Part shown: piece after piece, positions 1 through 7,654 of the stretch
Position numbering within the stretch: the first letter of the stretch is position 1
How the letters are laid out: each line of letters starts with the position of its first letter
Source: Glycocaulis sp051859565
GTDB lineage: Bacteria > Pseudomonadota > Alphaproteobacteria > Caulobacterales > Maricaulaceae
DNA: 64,000 nt
Direction of reading: 5' to 3'
Assembly (NCBI RefSeq): GCF_051859565.1
Contig: NZ_JBHYFK010000004.1
Coordinates: forward strand, 1-64,000
Translations under genes and position numbers: made by a program
Notes under the pieces: model-generated
Told to the model about the DNA's origin: nothing
The model's database searches: none
Seen by the model: the letters and a program-made list of their open reading frames with translations, nothing else

Positions 1-753
1 CGCACCCGCCGTCAGGCCGCGCCATGGCCCTCAATCGCTCTGGTCGGCTACACGAACGCGGGCAAATCCACCCTGTTCAACCGGCTGACCGCGGCCGGCG
101 TGCTGGCCAAGGACATGCCCTTTGCCACGCTGGACCCGACCGTACGCGGCGTGCGCCTGCCATCGGGCCGGCGCGTGCTCGTGTCGGATACGGTGGGCTT
201 CATCACCGATCTGCCGACCGAGCTGATCGCGGCCTTCCGTGCGACTCTGGAAGAGGTGAGGGAGGCCGACATCCTCGTCCATGTGCGCGATCTGTCGGAC
301 CCCGACCATGAGGGGCGCAAGGCGGACGTTGAAAGCGTGCTGACCGCGCTCGATTGCGGCCCGGCCCATGGTCAGCCCCTGATCGAGGCCTGGAACAAGA
401 TTGACCGGCTGGACGCCGAGGCGCGCGATGACGCCGTCTGGGCGGCGCGCATGGCGGCCAGCAAGTCCCGCGCATCCGTACACCCGGTGTCGGCCGTGAC
501 GGGCGAGGGGGTGTCTGCGCTTCTGGAGGCGGTGGACGCCGCGTTGGGCCGTGATGATGAGCGTATCTCGCTCGACCTTGAGCCCGGACAGGCCGAAATC
601 GCTGCCTGGCTTCATGAGCATGGCGAGGTCGTCAGTGACCGGCGTGACGCCAAGACCGGGCAGATCCGGATCGAAGCGCGGCTCGCCGGACCTGACGCAG
701 GCCGGTTCCGGGCGAAGTTCGCAGCCCTGCTGAACGATCAGGCGGAGGCGTAA
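1..753 (+). CDS. hflX: GTPase HflX, 3' part (5' end cut by window)
   Basis: The reading frame is open from base 1, so the N-terminal HflX domain lies outside the window. The P-loop GYTNAGKS falls at window codons 16-23, followed by a DTVGF switch II (G3) motif and an NKID G4 motif, the order expected for the HflX branch of TRAFAC GTPases. HflX binds 50S and 70S ribosomes and splits stalled or heat-damaged ribosomes. It lies tail to tail with mazG, 3 bases apart. hflX next to mazG is common in alphaproteobacteria. Internal ATG/GTG codons near base 24 or 100 are not the true start. Confidence 0.95.
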   Translation, partial: RTRRQAAPWPSIALVGYTNAGKSTLFNRLTAAGVLAKDMPFATLDPTVRGVRLPSGRRVLVSDTVGFITDLPTELIAAFRATLEEVREADILVHVRDLSDPDHEGRKADVESVLTALDCGPAHGQPLIEAWNKIDRLDAEARDDAVWAARMAASKSRASVHPVSAVTGEGVSALLEAVDAALGRDDERISLDLEPGQAEIAAWLHEHGEVVSDRRDAKTGQIRIEARLAGPDAGRFRAKFAALLNDQAEA

Positions 754-756
754 CAG

Positions 757-1596
757 CTAGCGCGCGCAGCGTTCGTCCTCCTTCACCCGGCCCCATTCGG
801 CTTCCATCTCGTCAAGGCTGGCTGACGCAACCGGATTTCCACCTGCGTCCATACGGGTCTCTACCGCGCGGAAGCGGCGTTCAAACTTCGCGTTAGCCGC
901 GCGCAAAGCCTCTTCCGGGTCAACATCAAGTTTCCGCGCCAGATTGGCGCAGACAAACAATAAATCGCCAACTTCTTCCTTGATGTTCGCGGTGTCTCTG
1001 GCTGCGATGGCCTCGCGCAGCTCACGCGCTTCCTCCTCGAACTTGTCGAGCACGCGTTCCGCATCCGGCCAGTCAAACCCCACACGTGCCGCGCGTTTGG
1101 TGAGCTTCAGCGCCCGCAGCAGCGCGGGTAGGGCAAGCGGGATGTCTGCGAGGGCGGAGCTGTCCGGACTTCGCGCCGCGCGCTCTTCGGCCTTTTGCGC
1201 CTCCCAGGCGATTGTCTGGCCTTGCGCGTCGCGCGTATCGCCATCGCCGAATACGTGCGGGTGGCGGCGCTCCATCTTTTCCGCGATGGCTTCAGCGACA
1301 TCGTCAAACGCGAAGTGCCCGGCCTCGGATGCCATCTGGCTGTGAAAGACCACCTGAAACAGCAAATCGCCCAGCTCGGACTTCAGATCCGCCATGTCGC
1401 CGCGCGCGATGGCGTCGGCAACTTCATACGCCTCTTCAATCGTGTACGGCGCGATGGAGGCAAAATCCTGCTCCACATCCCACGGACAGCCCGTTTGCGG
1501 GTCGCGCAGGCGCGCCATGATGGTAAGAAGGCGTTCCATTGCTGGTTCGGTGTCGTGGTGCTGGCCGGGGGCGGCATTCTGGGGCGTGTCGGGCAT
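757..1596 (-). CDS. mazG: Nucleoside triphosphate pyrophosphohydrolase MazG
   Basis: This 279-residue protein has two MazG repeats. The first carries YTIEEAYEVADAI and a downstream ELGDLLFQVVFH; the second carries KFEEEARELREAI and EEVGDLLFVCANLAR. These acidic clusters bind Mg2+ in the all-alpha NTP pyrophosphatase fold. MazG hydrolyses (d)NTPs to (d)NMP and pyrophosphate, as house-cleaning and possibly to lower ppGpp during starvation. The length matches the two-domain family form. It ends next to hflX on the opposite strand. The start at 1596 is reasonable; an ATG 19 codons in (MERLLTIMARL) is an alternative. Confidence 0.95.
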   Translation of the reverse strand: MPDTPQNAAPGQHHDTEPAMERLLTIMARLRDPQTGCPWDVEQDFASIAPYTIEEAYEVADAIARGDMADLKSELGDLLFQVVFHSQMASEAGHFAFDDVAEAIAEKMERRHPHVFGDGDTRDAQGQTIAWEAQKAEERAARSPDSSALADIPLALPALLRALKLTKRAARVGFDWPDAERVLDKFEEEARELREAIAARDTANIKEEVGDLLFVCANLARKLDVDPEEALRAANAKFERRFRAVETRMDAGGNPVASASLDEMEAEWGRVKEDERCAR

Positions 1597-1669
1597 TTAC
1601 TTCACCGTGCTGTCAGGGCTGCCTCGCAAGAGAATGAGGGCAACGACTCGCCGGCCATGCTGGGCCGTT

Positions 1670-2077
1670 TCACCTGCGCTGTGAACCGGGATCATGCGCT
1701 GCAATGGCGTTGATGATCGGGCAGTCTGGCCGGTCGTCGCCATCACACGCTCCGGCGAGCGTTTCCAGCGCCCCGATCATCGCGTTCATCTCCGCCACGT
1801 GGGCGCGCAATTGCCTAGTATGCCCGTCTGTCAGGCGTTTGACATCCGCGCTAGAGCGTGAGCTGTCCTGCCACAGGAAGAGCAGAGCCTTCACATCGGG
1901 TATAGGAAAACCCAGCCTCCGGGCCGCCCCGATAAAGCGCAGCGTGTGGATGTCCTGCCGTGCGTAGACGCGATAGCCATTGGCCGTGCGCCCCGGCTGG
2001 AGGAGGGCGATCTCCTCATAATAGCGGATCATCTTGCGCGAAATGCCCGAGGCTTTCGCCGCTTCGCCGATATTCAT
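1670..2077 (-). CDS. MerR-family copper-type (CueR-like) regulator
   Basis: This 135-residue protein has an N-terminal MerR winged helix-turn-helix (IGEAAKASGISRKMIRYYEE) and a dimerisation helix. Its metal loop has C111-X7-C119 in the context CDGDDRPDCPI, very close to the CueR loop. Ser76, in SSADVK, aligns with the CueR serine that marks monovalent-ion sensors; divalent sensors have Cys there. From family knowledge it should sense Cu(I), Ag(I) or Au(I) and untwist a promoter with a 19-bp spacer. It directly follows the glutaredoxin-MauE gene, whose promoter carries a matching dyad, so the pair is probably one autoregulated operon. Confidence 0.88.
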   Translation of the reverse strand: MNIGEAAKASGISRKMIRYYEEIALLQPGRTANGYRVYARQDIHTLRFIGAARRLGFPIPDVKALLFLWQDSSRSSADVKRLTDGHTRQLRAHVAEMNAMIGALETLAGACDGDDRPDCPIINAIAAHDPGSQRR

Positions 2078-2824
2078 CTACATCACGCCATACATGCGCA
2101 GCGGCATCCAGATCGCCATGGCGATCATGATCAGGTTTTCGGTCAGCGAGATGAAGCCCAGTGGCACTCGGCTATCGCCGCCCATGCAGGCGCATTTGAG
2201 CTCGCGCCGGTCGATATAAACCGCCTTGAAGACCGAAACGGCCCCAATGGTACCGATGAAGAGCGCAACCGGCGAGGCAAGCCAGATCAGCGAGCCGGCC
2301 AGCATGAGAGCGCCCGCGCCAGCCTCGGCAAATGGATAGATGCGCCCATAGGGCACCCACCGCTTCGCCAGCAGGTCGTAGTTGAGGAACATCGTCGAGA
2401 AGGACTCGATATTGGTCAGCTTCTGCAGGCCCAGCAATACCATGGCGATGGCGATGAAGTACTCCACCGTGTTGAGATGGAGGAGGGGGCCACCCAACTG
2501 CCACGCTACCGCCAGCGCCAGCAGGGCTGCGACCGAGAACAGCGCGATGACGGGGGTGTAGCTGGTGCCTTTGCCAGTGGAGAGGCCGAAATGCTCGCGC
2601 AGCGCCTCGTACCCGCCAATGCGTTTTCCATCGATGAAGGTCTGCGGGGTGGTCTTCACGCCGTGCTCCGCCTTGAAGGCGTCGGTTTCCTCGCGGCTGG
2701 TGAGCAAATGGTCCTCTACCGTGAAGCCCTTGCTGCGCAGGAGGTGGCGGCTTTTTAGCCCGTAGGGGCAGGTATGGTCCGGCATATCCATGCGGTAGAG
2801 AACGGCCGTTTTTCCAGTCATCAC
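2078..2824 (-). CDS. Glutaredoxin-MauE/DoxX-like membrane fusion protein
   Basis: This 248-residue protein joins two modules. Residues 1-80 are a glutaredoxin fold with a CPYG motif at residues 19-22 (no second Cys), TTPQTFIDG with the cis-Pro, and IGGYEAL. From about residue 90 to the end are four hydrophobic helices of MauE/DoxX type, with KCACMGGDSRVPLG before the last helix, a signature of that family. It is the first gene of an operon with the CueR-like regulator, whose gene starts one base after this stop. The likely role is thiol redox handling at the inner membrane during copper stress; this is inferred from domains and context. Confidence 0.85.
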   Translation of the reverse strand: MMTGKTAVLYRMDMPDHTCPYGLKSRHLLRSKGFTVEDHLLTSREETDAFKAEHGVKTTPQTFIDGKRIGGYEALREHFGLSTGKGTSYTPVIALFSVAALLALAVAWQLGGPLLHLNTVEYFIAIAMVLLGLQKLTNIESFSTMFLNYDLLAKRWVPYGRIYPFAEAGAGALMLAGSLIWLASPVALFIGTIGAVSVFKAVYIDRRELKCACMGGDSRVPLGFISLTENLIMIAMAIWMPLRMYGVM

Positions 2825-2862
2825 AGTGTCCTTTCCGTGAAGGGGGATTGGCGCGCACCCTC

Positions 2863-2885
2863 GACCTTACCATCATGGGAAGGTC
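2863..2885 (-). promoter_or_regulatory. MerR/CueR-type operator-promoter
   Basis: The dyad reads GACCTTacC-ATCAT-GGgAAGGTC, 39 bases upstream of the glutaredoxin-MauE start. On the minus strand a TTGACC -35 box (2887-2882) overlaps one arm, and the position 19 bases further on reads GAGGGT, a weak -10. ACCTTCC/GGAAGGT arms and a long spacer are hallmarks of CueR/HmrR promoters. The regulator gene lies in the same operon. Confidence 0.85.
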
Positions 2886-2906
2886 AACGCGAAAGGCGGG
2901 ACAAGT

Positions 2907-3368
2907 TCAGATCCAGCGGCGCACACGGGCGCAATAGGCAGTGAACCCATCACCGAAAAGGGCCTGCAGGGCACGCTCCTCGGGCCGTATCTGGAAGTGG
3001 TTGATATAAGCAACGAAGAAAGCAATGCCCACCAGCCCGCTTGGATGACCCAGAATGATCGTCCAGCCGAGCAGCATGGCGGCCATGCCCAGATACATCG
3101 GATTGCGGGTATAATTGTAGATGCCCGTCACGACGAGAGTGCTGGCCGCGCGGGGATCGATCGGGCTGACTGTTGTGCGCGCTTTCTGAAAGGCTAGAAT
3201 GCCGGCGGCGGCTATTGCCACGCCCAGTGCAGCTACCAGCAAGCCAAACGCGGCCTGACCGGGAAAGCCCATGCTCAGGCCCGGCGTCAGGGCCATGAGA
3301 CCCCAGCCCAGCGCGCCGCTGACCAGTACGACGAGAGGGGGCGGAATTCGGGTTTCAAGCCATCTCAT
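2907..3368 (-). CDS. Isoprenylcysteine carboxyl methyltransferase-like membrane protein
   Basis: This protein of about 153 residues (start ATG at 3368) has hydrophobic segments and the PEMT/ICMT-type signature NYTRNPMYLGM in the middle, then RPEERALQALFGDGFTAYCARVRRWI at the C-terminus. In this family those residues form the SAM-binding end. The substrate is unknown; bacterial members are often labelled methyltransferase family protein. A longer open frame exists upstream to 3617, but it overlaps the divergent gene at 3480 and lacks hydrophobic or conserved sequence. The ATG at 3368 with AAGGCG upstream is therefore preferred. Confidence 0.75.
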   Translation of the reverse strand: MRWLETRIPPPLVVLVSGALGWGLMALTPGLSMGFPGQAAFGLLVAALGVAIAAAGILAFQKARTTVSPIDPRAASTLVVTGIYNYTRNPMYLGMAAMLLGWTIILGHPSGLVGIAFFVAYINHFQIRPEERALQALFGDGFTAYCARVRRWI

Positions 3369-3479
3369 TGCGGATACGCCTTTTCGTGCGGTGAGCCGTG
3401 GGAGAGGGCAGCTCGGTACGCTCTCACCCGACGGCGCCAGTCTAGGCAAGGTTGAAACTTTAGCTAGAGTGCGAACACA

Positions 3480-4196
3480 ATGGCATCGCTCGCTCACCAT
3501 CCGTCGTCCCGACGGCCTGCCCGGCCGCGATGGTGGGCGCGCACGAAAATGGCGGCTGTGCTGGCTGCCTTGGCCCTGCACGTGGTTCTGGTGGCCGGGC
3601 TTGCTGGTGTGTGGCACAGCTCCACGCTGGAGACGATGCCTGCTCCGCAGATTGTCTTGTTGAGTCTGGTTTCGCCGCCTGTGGAGCCGGAATCCGTGTT
3701 CTTCCCGACCCCGGAAGCCATGCCTGAGCCGGTGCCCGAGGTCGAGGCGGACTCTGTCCAGGCGCGACCGGCCCCGGTTCCGGCTGCCCCAGCGGGGGCG
3801 GGGGATGTGGCGGAGGCGGCGGACATTCTCACGGCTGATGGGGGGCAGGCGGGGTTTGCGCCGGATGCGTCGCGCCAGGGGGCCGCCGCGCGCAGCGTGG
3901 CGTGCGCAGTGGCTTCGGGCCAGCTACGAGAGGCGATGGGGTGCGATGGCACCCGTGATGGTGCGTTTGAGAGTTTCACGGCGCACGCCGACGCCGATAC
4001 CGTTGCCCGGATTGATCGGGCCTTTGTCATGGCGGAGGAGGAGCCGGCCATTCGGGTCCCCACAGCAAACCTCGCCCCGATGGCGTTACCGGGCCAGACA
4101 TTCAGCCAGCATTCTCATTATGTGAGCGGCGCGCATTCCGCGTTTGGCCGGTTGCCGGTTTCGGATAGAACCCGCGATCCGGGGTTCGGGGACTAG
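3480..4196 (+). CDS. Unknown single-pass protein with proline-rich periplasmic stalk
   Basis: This protein has 238 residues. After a basic N-terminus there is one hydrophobic helix (about residues 24-44). A Pro/Glu/Val-rich stretch follows (PEPVPEVEADSVQ, then PAPVPAAPAG), an architecture like the N-terminus of TonB. The C-terminal half has no TonB C-terminal domain: it contains two cysteines (SVACAVASG and MGCDGT) and ends in a low-complexity stretch. I do not recognise a family. It could be a TonB-derived scaffold or a lineage-specific envelope protein. It is divergent from the ICMT-like gene. Confidence 0.6.
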   Translation: MASLAHHPSSRRPARPRWWARTKMAAVLAALALHVVLVAGLAGVWHSSTLETMPAPQIVLLSLVSPPVEPESVFFPTPEAMPEPVPEVEADSVQARPAPVPAAPAGAGDVAEAADILTADGGQAGFAPDASRQGAAARSVACAVASGQLREAMGCDGTRDGAFESFTAHADADTVARIDRAFVMAEEEPAIRVPTANLAPMALPGQTFSQHSHYVSGAHSAFGRLPVSDRTRDPGFGD

Positions 4197-4253
4197 GGGC
4201 GGCCGGAGACTGGCGGCCTTGCAAGCGCGTGATTCCCGCATGCATATTTGTCG

Positions 4254-4269
4254 CATAATAAATATTATG
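4254..4269. repeat. AT-rich palindrome in a convergent gap
   Basis: The sequence CATAATA-AA-TATTATG is a perfect 7-bp inverted repeat, followed at once by GAAATATTATATGG. It sits in the only strongly AT-rich patch of this GC-rich region, between two convergent genes (3' ends at 4196 and 4304). It may act as a weak bidirectional terminator or a protein-binding site; no function can be assigned. Confidence 0.4.
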
Positions 4270-4303
4270 AGAAATATTATATGGTGTGACCTAGCGTTTG
4301 CGG

Positions 4304-5164
4304 CTAGACGGAGTCTGCGGCAAGAATCTCGCCCGTAATCTCGTTCAACACGAGTTTCAGCCCGTCATAGCCCGGACGGACACCATCGGGGCACCGTGAG
4401 AGCACGGTACGGTAATCCATGTCGATATGCATGTTGGTGAGCACGGTATTGCAAACGCCCACGCGCTTCACCCAGCCGAGCGTCTGGCCCAGATGCGAGT
4501 GTGACGGATGGGGCTTCTCGCGCAAAGCGTCAGCTATCCAGAGACTTATGCCGGAAATTGCATCAAAGGCATTGTCTGGCATTTCCTTTACATCTGGCGT
4601 GTATGCGACAGGACCGATGCGCACACCGCTGCATGGCACAGACCCGTGATCGACGGTAAACAAGCGCCCTTCTATGCGCCCGCCTGCCCCGTCTACCGAG
4701 AATGCGCCATCTCGCGGCAGAACCACGGGCTCCAACAGGGGTGGATAGCCGGAACCCGCTGGCGTCTCGAAGATATAGCCAAAGCGTGCAAACAGCGCTT
4801 CATATGTAAAATCAGCCATATAGGCCAAGAGCCTCGCGCGGCGCCGATAGACGATGGCGCGCAAATCATCAATACCATGGGACTGGTCAGCATGGTCGTG
4901 GGTGAAGGCCACGCCATCAAGATCAGACACGCGCTCGCGCAGCATCTGAAACCGGAAATCTGGCGATGTATCAATGACAAGCCGGGTAATCTGCGTGCTG
5001 TCGGCCAACGCAGACAGACTTGCCGCGCGTTCGACCAGCAAGGAGCAGCGTGTGCGGTGATTCTTCGGCTCCGCCGGATCGCAATCGCCCCAGTCGCCAT
5101 CAACACGCGGCACACCGCCCGATGAGCCGCAGCCCAGCAATGTGATGCGCAGGAGACCGCTCAT
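4304..5164 (-). CDS. MBL-fold metal-dependent hydrolase (PhnP-like)
   Basis: This 286-residue protein opens with LLGCGSSGGVPR, typical of the PhnP/RNase Z side of the metallo-beta-lactamase superfamily. The metal motif is H89-D-H91-A-D93, followed by QSHG with H96. Further His residues lie in TVDHGS, SHSHLG and TNMHIDMDY. Family members are phosphodiesterases; in alphaproteobacteria this one routinely follows tatD, as here, where it overlaps the tatD stop by 4 bases. The exact substrate is unknown. It is the last gene of the rlpA-to-MBL block. Confidence 0.85.
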   Translation of the reverse strand: MSGLLRITLLGCGSSGGVPRVDGDWGDCDPAEPKNHRTRCSLLVERAASLSALADSTQITRLVIDTSPDFRFQMLRERVSDLDGVAFTHDHADQSHGIDDLRAIVYRRRARLLAYMADFTYEALFARFGYIFETPAGSGYPPLLEPVVLPRDGAFSVDGAGGRIEGRLFTVDHGSVPCSGVRIGPVAYTPDVKEMPDNAFDAISGISLWIADALREKPHPSHSHLGQTLGWVKRVGVCNTVLTNMHIDMDYRTVLSRCPDGVRPGYDGLKLVLNEITGEILAADSV

Positions 5165-5949
5165 GGCGAGACCTTGATACGGTCAAACAGGGCGAGGCAA
5201 TTCGCGGTCGTGCGCTGCGCGGTTTCTTCCACCGTCCAGCCCCGGATTTCTGCCAGTTTCTCAGCGACATGCGGGAGAAAGCTCGGCTCGTTTCTCTGCC
5301 CGCGATGCGGCACAGGTGCCAGATACGGGCAGTCGGTTTCGATGATAACGCGGTCGGCCGGGATGATATCGCGGAAGATCGCACGGACATCGTCGGCCTT
5401 CTTGAATGTGATGATGCCGGAAGCAGAGAACCACAGACCCAGAGCGCTTGCGCGACGCGCCAGCTCTTCGCCGCCCGTGTAGCAATGCAACAGGGCCTTG
5501 AAAGCCCCCTTCCCCATTTCCTCCTCCAGCAGGTCAGCCATCTGCTGATCGGCCTCACGGCAATGCAGGATGACGGGAAGCCCGGTACGCCGTGCCGCCT
5601 CGATATGGGCGCGCAGACTCGCCATCTGCTGGTCGAGCGGGCTGTAGTTGTAGTGCAGGTCGAGGCCCGTCTCGCCAAACGCCACGAGTTTTGGATGGCC
5701 ACCAGCCATGGAGATCAGCTCGTCAGCGCTGATATCCGGCCGGTCCTTGGCGTGATGCGGGTGCGCGCCCAGCGTACACCAGACATCCGGCTGCGCTTCG
5801 GCAATAGCCTTGACCTGATCGAATTCGCCCAGACGGCAGCAGATCGCGATGATGGGCGATACCCCAGCCGCGCGCGCGCGCTCCAGCACCGCGTCCAGGT
5901 CATCGCTGTAGGTCTCGCCGTGCAGATTGGCGTGTGAATCGATGAGCAT
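5161..5949 (-). CDS. tatD: TatD-family metal-dependent deoxyribonuclease
   Basis: This 262-residue amidohydrolase-fold protein has the family metal ligands in GETGLDLHYNYSP (Glu), PVILHCREAD (His), ALLHCYTGGEE (His) and IETDCPYLAPVPHRG (Asp). The N-terminal motif reads DSHANLHGE, where the family usually has H-x-H, so the second His of the pair is Asn. TatD/YcfH proteins are 3'-5' exonucleases linked to DNA repair and apoptosis-like DNA breakdown. The gene overlaps the MBL gene by 4 bases and lies 21 bases after holB, which shows translational coupling within one operon. Confidence 0.92.
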   Translation of the reverse strand: MLIDSHANLHGETYSDDLDAVLERARAAGVSPIIAICCRLGEFDQVKAIAEAQPDVWCTLGAHPHHAKDRPDISADELISMAGGHPKLVAFGETGLDLHYNYSPLDQQMASLRAHIEAARRTGLPVILHCREADQQMADLLEEEMGKGAFKALLHCYTGGEELARRASALGLWFSASGIITFKKADDVRAIFRDIIPADRVIIETDCPYLAPVPHRGQRNEPSFLPHVAEKLAEIRGWTVEETAQRTTANCLALFDRIKVSP

Positions 5950-5970
5950 GGGTGAAAGTCCCGTCCTACG

Positions 5971-7014
5971 TCAGGCGGCAGACTGCCGGGCGGCATCTTC
6001 CAGCAATGAAAATGCGGCCAGCAGGCTTTGCCGCGGGTCGAGATAGAGCGTTTCAGCCTCCCGGGCGAGGCTGGTAATGCGCCGCGAGGCATCAGCCCAC
6101 TGCCCGGCCTGCGCCGAATCGCCCTTGCTGGCCGCGTCTCTTGCCCGCCGTGCGGATTCCCCGGCCATCATGTCGAACAGGACAGCGCGGGCCTGATGGC
6201 TGTCCGTGCCGGTCGCTTTACTGATGAGCCGTTCGGCGCCGCTCTGGTCGATCCGGCCTGACGGACTGAAGGCCGCTGTCAGGTCGCGCTGCATGCCAGC
6301 CAGGCCGCTGACATGGAAGGCAAGCGCCCTGCCCGGCGCGCCTTTGGCAAGTCTTGCCAGCAAGGCGGCTTCCTCGCCGGGTACAGAATGCCGGTCTTCA
6401 AGCCAGTCGGCGCAGTGTGCTTCTGGTCCCGCGCGCAGATGCAGGCGGCGGCAGCGGGAGCGTACGGTGGTCGGCAGACGGCCGGGTGATGTGACCACCA
6501 GAAGAAGGATTCCCCGCTCAGGTGGCTCTTCAAGACTTTTCAGCAAGCCGTTGGCAGCATTGCGGTTCATCTCATCCGCGCTGTCGATGATGGCCACGCG
6601 CCAGCCGCCCTCTGCCGCACGGCGGGAGAAGAAGGCGGGAATCCGGCGGGCTTCCTCGATAGTGATCTCGCCCTTCAGCCGTTTGCGCTGTTCATCATAC
6701 GGGCGGCGCACCAGCAACAGATCAGGATGGGACAGTGCCTCCATACGCTGGTTCACCGGATCTCCCGGCGCATGAGCCAGAGGCGCGGATGGGTCAGGTT
6801 TCACGCCCAGCAGCCGCCGCGCCATGCGCCAGGCCAGTGTTGCCTTCCCAACGCCCTTGGGGCCGGTGATCATCCAGGCATGATGCATCCGGCCAGAGCG
6901 GATGGCAGAGGCGGCGGCCTCCTCCGCGTGTTCATGCCCGAGAAGGCTGTGGACATGGCGTGGATGCGGCAGGCCGGGCTCTGCGTCAGCTTCCGGGAGG
7001 GCATCATCGCTCAT
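5971..7014 (-). CDS. holB: DNA polymerase III subunit delta'
   Basis: This protein has about 347 residues from the ATG at 7014. It has an AAA+ clamp-loader module with P-loop GPKGVGKAT (residues 51-58) and the sensor region DSADEMNRNAANGLLKSLEEPP-type sequence. The C-terminal part matches alphaproteobacterial delta'. It is part of the clamp loader that places the beta clamp on DNA. The ATG at 7014 overlaps the tmk stop in an ATGA arrangement, which favours it over the in-frame start at 7023 and over any upstream extension. Confidence 0.93.
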   Translation of the reverse strand: MSDDALPEADAEPGLPHPRHVHSLLGHEHAEEAAASAIRSGRMHHAWMITGPKGVGKATLAWRMARRLLGVKPDPSAPLAHAPGDPVNQRMEALSHPDLLLVRRPYDEQRKRLKGEITIEEARRIPAFFSRRAAEGGWRVAIIDSADEMNRNAANGLLKSLEEPPERGILLLVVTSPGRLPTTVRSRCRRLHLRAGPEAHCADWLEDRHSVPGEEAALLARLAKGAPGRALAFHVSGLAGMQRDLTAAFSPSGRIDQSGAERLISKATGTDSHQARAVLFDMMAGESARRARDAASKGDSAQAGQWADASRRITSLAREAETLYLDPRQSLLAAFSLLEDAARQSAA

Positions 7015-7646
7015 TGCGGCCATCCCAGACGCTGCTGGATGATGGTCAGCGCCGCAGCGAGCACCTCTGCCGGCGGCTGGCCCGCATCGATAACGGCGCA
7101 CCGCTCCGGTTCCGTCGATGCGATGTCCAGAAAGCCCTCCCGCAGCCGCTGGTGGAAGGCCAGCCCCTTGCCTTCAAAGCGCTGTTCGCTATCGCCTCGT
7201 GAACCGGCGCGGCGCAAACCGGCCTCCGGATCGAGATCGAGCACCAGCGTCAGGTCGGGCGCGAAATCGGCGAGCGTCAGGCGGCGCAGCGGGTCCAGCG
7301 TGGCGCGGTCAATGCCGCCCGCGGCGCCCTGATAGGCGGTTGTGGAGTCGAAAAAACGGTCAGATATGACCCATCTTCCGGCCGCCAGCGCGGGTTTGAT
7401 ACGGCGCTCCACATGATCATAGCGCGCGGCGTAAAGCAGCAGCGCCTCACTCATGGCATGCCATCGGTCAGACGCGCCTTCAACCAGTAGCCTGCGGATT
7501 TCCTCGGCCCCCGGCGTGCCACCCGGCTCGCGGGTGCGTTCTACACTGATACCGCGCAGGACGAGGGCCGCTTCCAGCCCGGCGGCGAGCGTGGATTTGC
7601 CCGTCCCCTCCCCGCCTTCGAGCGTGATGAACCGTCCCGGCTTCAT
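7011..7646 (-). CDS. tmk: Thymidylate kinase
   Basis: This 211-residue protein starts MKPGRFITLEGGEGTGKST, containing the P-loop, and has the DRx motif in ISDRFFDSTTAYQG. A LID region (AGLRRAGSRGDSEQRFE) follows. It phosphorylates dTMP to dTDP for DNA synthesis. Length and motifs are standard. It lies between the D,D-carboxypeptidase gene (8-base gap) and holB (4-base overlap), the usual alphaproteobacterial order. Confidence 0.97.
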   Translation of the reverse strand: MKPGRFITLEGGEGTGKSTLAAGLEAALVLRGISVERTREPGGTPGAEEIRRLLVEGASDRWHAMSEALLLYAARYDHVERRIKPALAAGRWVISDRFFDSTTAYQGAAGGIDRATLDPLRRLTLADFAPDLTLVLDLDPEAGLRRAGSRGDSEQRFEGKGLAFHQRLREGFLDIASTEPERCAVIDAGQPPAEVLAAALTIIQQRLGWPQ

Positions 7647-7654
7647 GCCTCGCG

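Noticed and set aside
2907..3617. Long form (236 residues) of the ICMT-like gene
   Set aside because: The first 83 codons overlap the divergent gene and look like non-coding translation; the ATG at 3368 has a better ribosome site.
4254..4285. Fourth operator of the XRE-cupin regulator
   Set aside because: It shares AAATATTATG-like sequence with the outer arms of site B but lacks the TTTCC-N-AT-N-GGAAA core and lies between convergent gene ends.
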